Translations under genes and position numbers: made by a program
From: Hyphomonadaceae bacterium
GTDB taxonomy: Bacteria; Pseudomonadota; Alphaproteobacteria; Caulobacterales; Hyphomonadaceae
Length of the DNA stretch: 18,112 nt
Assembly (NCBI GenBank): GCA_030696545.1
Contig: JAUYSA010000239.1
Location: 1-18,112, forward strand
Direction of reading: 5' to 3'
Notes under the pieces: model-generated
What the model saw: the letters and a program-made list of their open reading frames with translations, nothing else
What the model was told of the DNA's origin: nothing
Databases searched by the model: none
In this document: in pieces, positions 6,491 to 14,491 of the stretch
Numbering within the stretch: position 1 is the stretch's first letter
Layout of the letters: each line of letters begins with the position of its first letter

Positions 6491-6672
6491 TAGTTTCTTC
6501 TGCTTCGCACCTTGTTCCGCTCGTCCCGGCGAAAGCCGGGATCCAGCGCGAACTGCGCGTATTGCCTGGAGTTGGAGCTACAAGCCGGAACAAGGCTCAT
6601 CGTCAGACCTGGGTCCCGACTTTCGTCGGGATGAGCGGAGATGGGTTTGCGGAAGGAAGCTGCAATGGTTGA
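6487..6672 (+). CDS. Repeat-derived bridging reading frame between murE and murF
   Basis: This frame of 61 codons starts at GTG 6487, overlaps the murE stop as GTGA, and has GGGAGG six bases upstream. It stays open across the palindromic repeat and stops at TGA 6670-6672, overlapping the murF start (ATG 6665) by eight bases. The peptide contains VPAKAGIQ and WVPTFVGMSG, translations typical of dispersed repeats, so a functional protein is unlikely. What is notable is the geometry: a good ribosome site, tight coupling at both ends and no internal stop. A plausible reading is that the repeat entered just after an original coupled murF start, leaving a frame that hands ribosomes to the present murF start. 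Confidence 0.35.
   Translation: MIVSSASHLVPLVPAKAGIQRELRVLPGVGATSRNKAHRQTWVPTFVGMSGDGFAEGSCNG
6520..6635. repeat. Palindromic repeat in the murE-murF gap
   Basis: Two 27-base arms (6520-6546 and 6609-6635) are inverted copies differing at four positions. Each arm is itself a hairpin: CCCGGCGAAAGCCGGG in the left and CCCGACTTTCGTCGGG in the right. About 62 bases of less structured sequence separate them. The CCCGGCGAAAGCCGGGAT core is, from memory, a frequent dispersed intergenic repeat of alphaproteobacteria. It interrupts an otherwise continuous operon, so it lies within the transcript and could form a long RNA stem. Confidence 0.85.
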
Positions 6673-8119
6673 CGCAGCAAACACTCCCCTCTGGACGTCA
6701 GAAGAGGCGGAGAAAGCAACTGGCGGCAAGGCGCTGGGCGCGTGGGCGATCAATGGCGTGTCGATCGATACGCGCTCGCTGAAGCCGGGTGATCTGTTCG
6801 TGGCGCTGAAGGATGTGCGTGATGGGCACGACTTCGTGGCGAATGCATTCTCGGCGGGCGCCGAGGCAGCGCTGGTGTCGCGCGACGTGCTGAGCGGGCA
6901 TCCGGGCCTTATGGTGAATGACGTACTGGACGGGCTGGAGAAGCTCGGACTGGCGGCTCGGACACGCAATTCGGGCGTGATCTCGGCGATCACGGGTTCG
7001 GTCGGCAAGACGTCGGTGAAGGAGATGCTGGCGCGCATCTTCCGCGCGGCGGGCCGGGCGCATTGGTCTGACAAATCGTTCAACAATCACTGGGGCGTGC
7101 CGCTCACCCTCGCCCGAATGCCGCGCGAGACGGAACGCGCGATCTTCGAGATCGGAATGAACACGCCGGGCGAGATCGGCCCGCGCTCGCTGATGGTGCG
7201 TCCGCATATCTCGATGATTACGCGGGTAGCTCCCGCGCACCTGCAGGGCATGGGCTCGGTCGATGCGGTGGCCGACGAGAAGGGCCAGATTTTCGCGGGG
7301 CTGGAGCCCGGCGGAACAGCTATCCTGCCGGAGAAGGACTATTTCTTCGCCAAGCTGAAGCGCCACGCGGAAACGTTGCAGCCGACAGCGGATATTCTCA
7401 CCTACGGCGGCGCACGCGGGCCTGCGAGTGCGACGCCTGTCACATACGAGACGGACGGGCTCACCTCGCGGATCGCGATCGACGTGATGGGCGATCTGGT
7501 GATCGTGAAGCTGGATGCCGTGGGCGAGCATTGGGCCGCGAACGCTGCGCTGGCGATCCTCGCCGCTGTGGTGGCGGGCGTGCCGCCGCATCAGGCGGCC
7601 GAGGCGCTGTCGGGTTATGCGCCTCCGGCTGGCAGGGGCGTCGCGGAAACGCTGAAGCTGGCGAATGGCGGCGAGGCAACGCTGGTGGATGACGCCTACA
7701 ACGCCAATCCGGAATCCATGCGCGCCGCCATTGAGGGCCTGGCGCGGCGGCCGGGACGCAAGATCGTTGCGCTTGGCGAGATGCGTGAGCTGGGCGATGG
7801 CAGCGCGGCGCTCCATGCAGGGCTCGCGAGTTCGATCATCGCGGCGAAGGTTTCAGCGGCCGTTCTTTCCGGTGGTGAGATGAAACATCTCGCCGATGCG
7901 CTTACGGCCCGCGACCAATCGATGCGAGTCGTTCATGTCACAGGCCCGGCGGAAGCGGCGGATCAGGTGAAAAGCTGGTTAGAACCCGGGGATGCGGTCT
8001 TGATCAAAGGCTCGAATGCATCCGGCATGGCGAAGGTAGGAACGGCGCTCAGACAGATGAGCGAAAGCGCCTTGTCCTCGCATAAAGCGTTGGGCTCGCA
8101 GAAAGCGTCAGGGGCGTAG
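6665..8119 (+). CDS. murF: UDP-MurNAc-tripeptide:D-Ala-D-Ala ligase
   Basis: MurF joins D-Ala-D-Ala to the UDP-MurNAc-tripeptide with ATP, completing the cytoplasmic pentapeptide precursor. From ATG 6665 it has 484 residues. Visible features are LWTSEEAEKATGG, the N-terminal SIDTRSLKPGDLFVAL, the P-loop I109-TGSVGKTS117, FNNHWGVPLTLARM, FEIGMNTPGEI, and the C-terminal DDAYNANPESMRAAIEGL with LGEMRELG. An upstream in-frame ATG at 6641 would add eight residues, but it abuts the repeat and lacks a spaced ribosome site. GGAAGGAAG (6651-6659) is well placed for 6665. The frame is closed just before mraY, with one base between the stop and the next ATG. The C-terminal 20 residues (SHKALGSQKASGA) look like variable tail. 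Confidence 0.97.
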   Translation: MVDAANTPLWTSEEAEKATGGKALGAWAINGVSIDTRSLKPGDLFVALKDVRDGHDFVANAFSAGAEAALVSRDVLSGHPGLMVNDVLDGLEKLGLAARTRNSGVISAITGSVGKTSVKEMLARIFRAAGRAHWSDKSFNNHWGVPLTLARMPRETERAIFEIGMNTPGEIGPRSLMVRPHISMITRVAPAHLQGMGSVDAVADEKGQIFAGLEPGGTAILPEKDYFFAKLKRHAETLQPTADILTYGGARGPASATPVTYETDGLTSRIAIDVMGDLVIVKLDAVGEHWAANAALAILAAVVAGVPPHQAAEALSGYAPPAGRGVAETLKLANGGEATLVDDAYNANPESMRAAIEGLARRPGRKIVALGEMRELGDGSAALHAGLASSIIAAKVSAAVLSGGEMKHLADALTARDQSMRVVHVTGPAEAADQVKSWLEPGDAVLIKGSNASGMAKVGTALRQMSESALSSHKALGSQKASGA

Positions 8120-8120
8120 C

Positions 8121-9251
8121 ATGCTGTACGAACTCCTCTCGCCCTATCAGGGCGCGATGAACCTGTTCAGTTTCATCACCTTCCGCGTGGCGCTGGCGCT
8201 GGCGACGGGGTTGATCCTGACGATGCTGTTCGGCGCCCCGATGATCGCCTGGCTGCGCGCGCGGCAGGGCACGGGCCAGCCGATCCGCAGCGACGGCCCG
8301 GAAAGCCACCAGTCGAAAAAGGGCACGCCCACGATGGGCGGCTTCCTCATCCTGTTCGGGCTGCTCTCGGGCACGCTGTTCTGGGGCGACCTCAAGAACC
8401 AGTACATCTGGATCGTGCTGTTCGTGACGATCGGCTTCTGCGGCGTCGGATTCATCGACGACTACCAGAAGGTGACGAAGAAGGGCACGGCGGGGCTTTC
8501 GGGCAAGGTGCGGCTCCTGATGGAGTTCGTGATCGCCGGCATCGCTGTGTTCTGGGTCTCGCACTATGCGCAGGAGACGACGGCGGCGGCGCTGGCGAGC
8601 GGCGCGCTGGCGGCGGCGCCGCAGCCGGGCTTCGCGACGGGTCTGGCGCTGCCCTTCCTCAAGGACTTCATGTTCGACCTGACGATCTACGGTTTCATCG
8701 CGTTCGGCGCGTTTGTGATCGTGGGCGCGGGCAATGCGGTGAACTTCACGGATGGTCTTGATGGCCTGGCCATCGGCCCGGTGATGATCGCGGGGGCGAC
8801 GTTCGGCTTCATCGCCTATGCGACGGGAACGCCGCGCTTTGCCGATTACCTGCTGCTGACGCCGACGCCGGGAACGGCGGAGCTGGCTGTCGTCATGGGT
8901 GCGCTGGTGGGCGGGGGGCTTGGCTTCCTCTGGTACAATGCGCCGCCCGCGAAGGTGTTCATGGGCGACACGGGATCGCTGGCGCTGGGCGGGTGTCTTG
9001 GCGCCATGGCGGTGTGCGTGAAGCACGAGATGGTGCTTGCGATCGTCGGCGGCCTGTTCCTGTTCGAGGCGCTGTCGGTGATCATCCAGGTTCTGTACTT
9101 CAAGGCTACGGGCAAGCGCTTCTTCAAGATGGCGCCCATCCACCACCATTTCGAGAAGCTGGGCTGGTCTGAGCCGACCGTGGTTATCCGCTTCTGGATC
9201 ATCGCTTTCCTGCTGGCGCTTGCCGGCCTCGCCACATTGCGTCTGAGGTGA
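8121..9251 (+). CDS. mraY: Phospho-N-acetylmuramoyl-pentapeptide transferase MraY
   Basis: MraY transfers phospho-MurNAc-pentapeptide from UDP to undecaprenyl phosphate, making lipid I at the cytoplasmic face of the inner membrane. The 376-residue protein is almost wholly hydrophobic helices, consistent with the ten-segment family topology. Key motifs are present: SKKGTPTMGG, the catalytic aspartates D113-D114 in FIDDYQKVTKKGTAGL, NFTDGLDGLA (208-217), FMGDTGSLALGG, and the histidine cluster H341-H343 in MAPIHHHFEKLGWSE. A loop of about 25 residues rich in alanine (AAALASGALAAAPQPG) follows the fourth segment. The start lies one base after the murF stop. The gene's own stop is inside the ribosome site of murD. 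Confidence 0.98.
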   Translation: MLYELLSPYQGAMNLFSFITFRVALALATGLILTMLFGAPMIAWLRARQGTGQPIRSDGPESHQSKKGTPTMGGFLILFGLLSGTLFWGDLKNQYIWIVLFVTIGFCGVGFIDDYQKVTKKGTAGLSGKVRLLMEFVIAGIAVFWVSHYAQETTAAALASGALAAAPQPGFATGLALPFLKDFMFDLTIYGFIAFGAFVIVGAGNAVNFTDGLDGLAIGPVMIAGATFGFIAYATGTPRFADYLLLTPTPGTAELAVVMGALVGGGLGFLWYNAPPAKVFMGDTGSLALGGCLGAMAVCVKHEMVLAIVGGLFLFEALSVIIQVLYFKATGKRFFKMAPIHHHFEKLGWSEPTVVIRFWIIAFLLALAGLATLRLR

Positions 9252-9258
9252 GCCCAGC

Positions 9259-10677
9259 TTGATCCCCGTCCGCACATTCGAGGGAAAGGAAGTCGCCGTG
9301 CTGGGCCTTGGCAGGTCTGGCATTGCGACGGCTCGCGCCCTCATGGCCGGCGGCGCACGCGTGTGTGCGTGGGACGAGAACGAGGCTGCACGCAAGGCGG
9401 CGGAGGCTGCGGGCGTGCCGCTTGTGGATCTAGGGCGGCGCGACTGGCAGAATTTCGCGGCGCTGGTTCTCTCGCCTGGCATTCCGCTGAAATTCCCCGA
9501 GCCGCATCGCTTTGTGCGCATGGCGCAGATGGTGGGCGTGCCGGTGATCGGCGACATGGAGCTGTTCGCGCGGGCCGTGAACGAGCTGAAGGATTTCGAG
9601 CGGCCGCGCATTGTCGGCATCACGGGCACGAACGGGAAGTCGACCACGACGGCGCTGGTCGGGCATATCCTGAAGGCGTGCGGCAAGGATGTACGCGTCG
9701 GCGGGAATATCGGCGTGGGCGTGCTTGATCTCGAGCGGCTGCACGGCGCGGCGATCTATGTGCTCGAGCTGTCGAGCTATCAGCTCGATCTGGCCGAGAG
9801 CCTGCGCTGCGATGTTGCGGTGATGCTGAACATCTCGCCTGACCATCTGACGCGTCATGGCGGGATGGATGGCTATGTCGGCGCCAAGCGCCGGATCTTC
9901 CGCAATCAGGGGCCGGAGGATTACGCGATCATCGGTGTGGACGACACGCGCTCTGGCGTGATGGCGACGCAGCTGTCGTGCGAAGGATTGCGCCGGGTTG
10001 TTCCGGTATCAGCCGAGTATGGGCTGGGGCGCGGCGTGGCGGTGCTGAATGGTCTGCTGCAGGATTCAATGTCGGGCCGGGCGGAGCATCCGGTCGATAT
10101 CCTGCGCGCGAAGGCGCTGCCGGGACGGCACAATCATCAGAACATCGCCGCCGCCTACGCCGCCTGTCGCGCGTTGGGTCTGGAGGCGAGCGATATCATT
10201 GCCGCGATCGAGACCTTCCCCGGCCTGCCGCACAGGCTGGAGACGATCGGCACGATCCAGGGCGTGCGCTTCGTGAACGATTCCAAGGCGACCAATGCTC
10301 AGGCAGCCGAGCAGGCGATCCGCGCCTTCCCGAATGCGTGGTGGATTGTCGGCGGCCGTCCGAAGGAAGAAGGCATCGACGATCTCGCGCCGCTCTTCGG
10401 GCAGATCAAAAAGGCGTACCTGATCGGCGAATCTACCGAGGCGTTCGCGCGTGCGCTGACGGGCAAGCTGGATCATGTGAAGTGCCGCACGCTGGACGTG
10501 GCGGTGGAGCAGGCTTTCGACGATGCGCGCGCATCGGGCGTTGAGGGTGCGGTGGTGCTGTTTGCCCCGGCGTGCGCAAGCTTCGATCAGTTCAAGGACT
10601 TCGAACAGCGTGGGTTGGCGTTCCGGCAGGAGGCCGCCAAGCTGGTGAAGCGGCGTACAACGACCGAACCGGCGTGA
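9259..10677 (+). CDS. murD: UDP-MurNAc-L-alanine:D-glutamate ligase (TTG start)
   Basis: MurD adds D-glutamate to UDP-MurNAc-L-Ala with ATP. The 472-residue product has the N-terminal nucleotide-binding loop VLGLGRSGIATA, the Mur-ligase P-loop T122-GTNGKST129, LELSSYQLD, LNISPDHLTRHG, LPGRHNHQN and NDSKATNAQAA, all in family order. The start is TTG 9259: GAGGTGAG (9245-9252) lies six bases upstream, no ATG or GTG occurs between the mraY stop and the glycine loop except within the conserved core, and the residues MIPVRTFEGKEVAVLG are expected at the N-terminus. mraY and murD are separated by seven bases. A TTG start implies modest initiation strength compared with the neighbours. Confidence 0.97.
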   Translation: MIPVRTFEGKEVAVLGLGRSGIATARALMAGGARVCAWDENEAARKAAEAAGVPLVDLGRRDWQNFAALVLSPGIPLKFPEPHRFVRMAQMVGVPVIGDMELFARAVNELKDFERPRIVGITGTNGKSTTTALVGHILKACGKDVRVGGNIGVGVLDLERLHGAAIYVLELSSYQLDLAESLRCDVAVMLNISPDHLTRHGGMDGYVGAKRRIFRNQGPEDYAIIGVDDTRSGVMATQLSCEGLRRVVPVSAEYGLGRGVAVLNGLLQDSMSGRAEHPVDILRAKALPGRHNHQNIAAAYAACRALGLEASDIIAAIETFPGLPHRLETIGTIQGVRFVNDSKATNAQAAEQAIRAFPNAWWIVGGRPKEEGIDDLAPLFGQIKKAYLIGESTEAFARALTGKLDHVKCRTLDVAVEQAFDDARASGVEGAVVLFAPACASFDQFKDFEQRGLAFRQEAAKLVKRRTTTEPA

Positions 10678-10681
10678 CGCG

Positions 10682-11821
10682 ATGCAGGTCTTTCGCAGGT
10701 CCGACAGATCGCCCCTCGCCGAATGGTGGCGCACGGTCGACAAGGGGCTGATCGCAGCCGCTCTGATCTTGTTGGGTGCGGGCCTTGTGCTGTCGCTGGC
10801 GGCAGGGCCGGCGGCGGCGAGCCGGATCGGCTATGATGACCCGTTCCATTTCGTCTATCGGCAGGTTGTGTTCGCCGTGGCGTCGGCAGGCGTGCTGGTG
10901 GCGTCTTCGACACTGAACGAGATGTGGGCGCGGCGCGTGTGCGCCATACTGTTCGTGATCTGCTTCTTCATGATGGCCGGACTGCTGATGTTCGGCCACG
11001 AGGCCAAGGGCGCGACGCGCTGGATCCGCTTCTGGGGCACGACCTTCCAGCCATCCGAGATCATGAAGCCGGCGCTGATTGTGCTGTCGGCCTGGTTGCT
11101 GGCGCAGCGCGAGAAGTTTCCGAGCGGGCCGTGGGCGGTGATCGCGTTCGCGTTCTATGCCGTGACTGTGGGCCTGTTGCTGTTGCAACCCGACGTTGGC
11201 CAGTCAGCGCTACTGACGGTGGGCTTCGTCATCGTGTTCTTCATTTCGGGCCTGCCATGGCTGTGGGCTTCTGGCTTTGTTGTCGGCGGGGCTGGCCTTG
11301 GCTGGAGCCTCTACACTCTGCTGCCGCACGTCCGGCAGCGCGTGGATTCGTTCCTCAACCCGACGCAGAACGACACCTACCAGATCGACCGCGCGCGCGA
11401 GGCGATCGAGCGGGGCGGGCTTTTTGGCGTGGGGCCGGGCGAGGGCACGGTGAAGCGCGTGCTGCCGGATGCGCATACCGACTTTGTCTATTCGGTCGCG
11501 GGCGAGGAATTTGGCCTGATCATGCTGGCGCTGCTGACGCTGATGTTCGCGGTGATCTCGGTCAAGGGCGTGATGGATGCGTCCAAGCACCAGGACACGT
11601 ATCGCCGCGCCGCAGGGGTTGGCCTCTATGCGATCTTCGGCCTGCAGGCGGCGGTGAACATGGCGGTGAACCTGTCGCTGATCCCGCCCAAGGGCATGAC
11701 GCTGCCGCTGGTTTCGTCTGGCGGATCGTCGCTTCTGGGCAGCGCGCTGACGCTTGGCCTTGCTTTGGCCCTAACTCGCAAACAGCCTGAATCCTCACTC
11801 GCTCATCTGAGACACGCATGA
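10682..11821 (+). CDS. ftsW: Septal peptidoglycan glycosyltransferase FtsW
   Basis: FtsW is the SEDS-family polymerase that links lipid II into glycan strands at the septum, acting with FtsI. The 379-residue protein has a cytoplasmic N-terminus and about ten membrane segments. Recognisable family stretches are GATRWIRFWGTTFQPSEIMK, LLQPDVGQSAL, FGVGPGEGTVKRVLPDAHTD, and the C-terminal PPKGMTLPLVSSGGSSLL. D267 in HTDFVYSVAGEEFGL corresponds to the aspartate required for SEDS activity. It starts four bases after the murD stop with little visible ribosome site and overlaps murG by ATGA. GEGTVK and VSSGGSS help separate it from RodA, and its place in the dcw cluster supports FtsW. Confidence 0.97.
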   Translation: MQVFRRSDRSPLAEWWRTVDKGLIAAALILLGAGLVLSLAAGPAAASRIGYDDPFHFVYRQVVFAVASAGVLVASSTLNEMWARRVCAILFVICFFMMAGLLMFGHEAKGATRWIRFWGTTFQPSEIMKPALIVLSAWLLAQREKFPSGPWAVIAFAFYAVTVGLLLLQPDVGQSALLTVGFVIVFFISGLPWLWASGFVVGGAGLGWSLYTLLPHVRQRVDSFLNPTQNDTYQIDRAREAIERGGLFGVGPGEGTVKRVLPDAHTDFVYSVAGEEFGLIMLALLTLMFAVISVKGVMDASKHQDTYRRAAGVGLYAIFGLQAAVNMAVNLSLIPPKGMTLPLVSSGGSSLLGSALTLGLALALTRKQPESSLAHLRHA

Positions 11822-12945
11822 CCTCTTCCTCCACCAAGCCACTGGTCGTCATCGCGGCGGGCGGCACGGGCGGCCACATGTTTCCGGCGCAGGCGTTCGC
11901 TGACGAGATGCGCGCGCGCGGCTGGACGATCGCGCTGGTGACGGACGAGCGGGGCAAAAAATACGCGACCAACTTCCCGGCGGACTGGCGGTTGGAGGTC
12001 GACGCGGCGACGTTCGGCTCGAAGATGCCGCACAAGCTGCTCGCTTCGGCGCTGAAGCTGCGCAAGGGCACAACAGAGGCGCGCAAGAATTTCGAGAAGA
12101 CGAAGCCGTCGCTGATCGCAGGCTTCGGTGGCTATCCGTCCTATCCATCGCTGTCGGCGGCGCGGTCGCTGGGCTTGCCGATCATCATTCACGAGCAGAA
12201 CTCTGTTCTGGGACGCGTGAACCGGCTGTTCGCGAAGACGGCGAAGTATGTGGCGTGCGGCTTTGACAGGCTCGATCGTCTGCCGCTGGCGGCGGAGGAT
12301 CGCAAGCGCGTGGTGGGCAATCCGGTGCGCAATCCGATCAAGGCAGTGCGCGACAAGCCGTATCCCGAACTGAGCGATACGGGTCCGCTCAACATTCTTG
12401 TCACCGGCGGCAGCCAGGGCGCGCGCCTGTTCGGCGAGGTGATCCCGCAGGCGATCGCGTCGCTGCCGGAGGCGCAGCGGGCCCGGCTGACCGTTGTTCA
12501 GCAGGCGCGCGAGGAACAGCTTGAAGCCGTCCGCGCCGCCTATCTCGCGGCCGGCGTAAAGCACACGGTGGAGTCGTTCTTCTCCGACATGCAGGATCGT
12601 CTCGCGGCGGCGCATCTGGTGATCGCACGCTCGGGCGCAGGCACCGTGACCGAGCTTGCGGTGGCGGGGCGTCCCGCCATCCTGATCCCGCTGGCCATCG
12701 CGATGGACGACCACCAGACCGCCAATGCCGAGGGCATGGTGACGGGAGCGGCGGCCGACGTCGTTCCCGAGCCGAAATTCACGGCGGAGATGCTTGCCCC
12801 GCTGTTGCTGGAGCGTATTTCCAACGCTGGAGTGCTCAAGGCGCGGGCGAAAGCCTCGTGGCAATTGGGCAAGCCCAACGCGGCGCGCGAACTCGCCGAC
12901 CTTGCCGAGCAGGCTGCTGGCGTGACAGGAAAGCGGGATGCGTAA
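11818..12945 (+). CDS. murG: Lipid II synthase MurG
   Basis: MurG is the membrane-associated glycosyltransferase (GT-B fold) that adds GlcNAc from UDP-GlcNAc to lipid I. The 375-residue protein shows the N-terminal glycine-rich loop GGTGGH (15-20), GFGGYPSYP, IIHEQNSVLGRVNR, VTGGSQGARLF, and the C-terminal donor-binding block RSGAGTVTELAVAGRPAILIPLAIAMDDHQTANA. All are canonical. The ATG overlaps the ftsW stop and the gene ends eight bases inside murC. The ribosome site is weak (TGAGA), fitting coupled translation. Confidence 0.98.
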   Translation: MTSSSTKPLVVIAAGGTGGHMFPAQAFADEMRARGWTIALVTDERGKKYATNFPADWRLEVDAATFGSKMPHKLLASALKLRKGTTEARKNFEKTKPSLIAGFGGYPSYPSLSAARSLGLPIIIHEQNSVLGRVNRLFAKTAKYVACGFDRLDRLPLAAEDRKRVVGNPVRNPIKAVRDKPYPELSDTGPLNILVTGGSQGARLFGEVIPQAIASLPEAQRARLTVVQQAREEQLEAVRAAYLAAGVKHTVESFFSDMQDRLAAAHLVIARSGAGTVTELAVAGRPAILIPLAIAMDDHQTANAEGMVTGAAADVVPEPKFTAEMLAPLLLERISNAGVLKARAKASWQLGKPNAARELADLAEQAAGVTGKRDA

Positions 12946-14359
12946 ATCACTTCCTTTCAATACGGGTCCTGTCCACTTCGTGGGCATTGGCGGCATTGGC
13001 ATGTCTGGCATTGCCGAGGTGATGCTGAACCTTGGCTATGAGGTCTCGGGTTCGGATATCAAGGAAAACGCGAACGCGTCGCGGCTGGCCAAGCTGGGCG
13101 CGAAGATCATGATCGGCCACAAGGCCGAGAACATCGAAGGCGTGGGCGCGCTGGTGATTTCGACCGCGATCAAGAGCGGCAACCCGGAAGTTGATGCGGC
13201 GCGTCTGAAAGCGATCCCGGTGGTTCGGCGCGCGGACATGCTGGCCGAGCTGATCCGGCTGAAGTGGACTGTTGCTATCGCAGGTACGCACGGCAAGACG
13301 ACGACGACGTCGATGGTCGCGGCGTTGCTTGATGGCGTGGGACTGGACCCGACCGTGATCAATGGCGGCGTCATCAACGCCTATGCGTCGAACGCCAAGC
13401 TGGGGCAAGGCGAATGGATGGTGGTTGAGGCCGATGAGAGCGACGGCACTTTCACCAAGCTGCGCCCGACGGTTGCGATCGTGACCAATATCGATCCTGA
13501 ACACATGGATCACTATGGCTCGATGGAAGCGCTGCGGAAGGGCTTCGATACGTTTGTCGAGAACCTGCCTTTCTATGGCTTCGCTGTTCTGTGCGCGGAT
13601 CATCCCGAAGTGCAGGCCTTGGCTTCGCGCATTCCGGATCGTCGCCGCATTACTTACGGCTTCAACCCGCAGTCTGATCTCTGGGCGGTGAATGTCCGCT
13701 CGGAAGCGGAAGGTTCGACTTTCGATCTCGTGCTGCGCTCGCGCGGCGCGGTCGACCAGACGCGTTGGGTTGGCCTGAAGCTTCCGATGGCGGGGCGTCA
13801 CAACGTGCAGAACTCGCTGGCTGCGATTGCGGTCGCGCGCGAATTGGGCGGTTCGGAAGAACAGATCCGCGCGGCGTTGTCGAAGTTCGGCGGCGTGAAG
13901 CGGCGGTTCACGCCGGTGGGCGAGTGGGGCAAGGTCAAGATCATCGACGATTACGGCCACCACCCGGTGGAGATTGCCGCCGTGCTGCGCGCCGCCCGCG
14001 ACGTGCAGGGGCGCGACAAGCGGGTGATCGCCGTGGTGCAGCCGCACCGCTATACGCGCCTGCGCGACCTGTTCGAGCAGTTCTCGACCTGCTTCAACGA
14101 TGCGGACGATGTGATCATCGCGCCGGTCTATGCGGCGGGCGAGCAGCCGATAGACGGTATCAATCACGAGACGCTGGTGAAGGGGCTGATCAATCACGGC
14201 CATCGTTCGGCGCGGCCGATTGACGGGCTGGGAAGCCTCGCGGCTGAGATAAAGAACGCCGTGAAAACCGGCGACGAAATGATCGTCTGCCTCGGCGCGG
14301 GCGACATCACATCCTATGCGAACTCGCTGGCGGATGATCTTCGGGCCCTGAAGGGCTGA
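12938..14359 (+). CDS. murC: UDP-N-acetylmuramate:L-alanine ligase
   Basis: MurC starts the stem peptide by adding L-alanine to UDP-MurNAc with ATP. The 473-residue protein has the Rossmann loop GIGGIGMSG (16-24), the P-loop G116-THGKTTT123, VEADESDGTF, TNIDPEHMDHYG, GRHNVQNSLAAIAVA and DDYGHHPVEIAAVLRAAR, in the standard order. AGGA lies seven bases before the ATG, and the gene overlaps murG by eight bases. It is the last of the tightly overlapping genes: 132 bases without an overlapping frame follow before the next start. No strong terminator follows, so the downstream genes may share the transcript. Confidence 0.98.
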   Translation: MRKSLPFNTGPVHFVGIGGIGMSGIAEVMLNLGYEVSGSDIKENANASRLAKLGAKIMIGHKAENIEGVGALVISTAIKSGNPEVDAARLKAIPVVRRADMLAELIRLKWTVAIAGTHGKTTTTSMVAALLDGVGLDPTVINGGVINAYASNAKLGQGEWMVVEADESDGTFTKLRPTVAIVTNIDPEHMDHYGSMEALRKGFDTFVENLPFYGFAVLCADHPEVQALASRIPDRRRITYGFNPQSDLWAVNVRSEAEGSTFDLVLRSRGAVDQTRWVGLKLPMAGRHNVQNSLAAIAVARELGGSEEQIRAALSKFGGVKRRFTPVGEWGKVKIIDDYGHHPVEIAAVLRAARDVQGRDKRVIAVVQPHRYTRLRDLFEQFSTCFNDADDVIIAPVYAAGEQPIDGINHETLVKGLINHGHRSARPIDGLGSLAAEIKNAVKTGDEMIVCLGAGDITSYANSLADDLRALKG

Positions 14360-14491
14360 GCGACGGAACTCCCGTTTCTGCGCGTTCTCCGGTTGTTGAA
14401 CGCGCCGGGTCTTGTGCCGCGCGTGCCGCAACGGCAAAGAAAGGCGCAACACAAGCGCTGCAAAGGCCAGCAGGTTTCGGGGAGAGAGCAT

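Noticed and set aside
6471..6782. Second plus-strand frame through the murE-murF repeat
   Set aside because: It runs out of frame into murF and contains only repeat-type peptides. It lacks the coupled ends of the frame at 6487-6672.
8049..9686. 545-codon minus-strand frame opposite mraY and murD
   Set aside because: Antisense shadow. Composition (RRR, HHD, QRQ runs) is not protein-like, and both genes on the other strand are certain.
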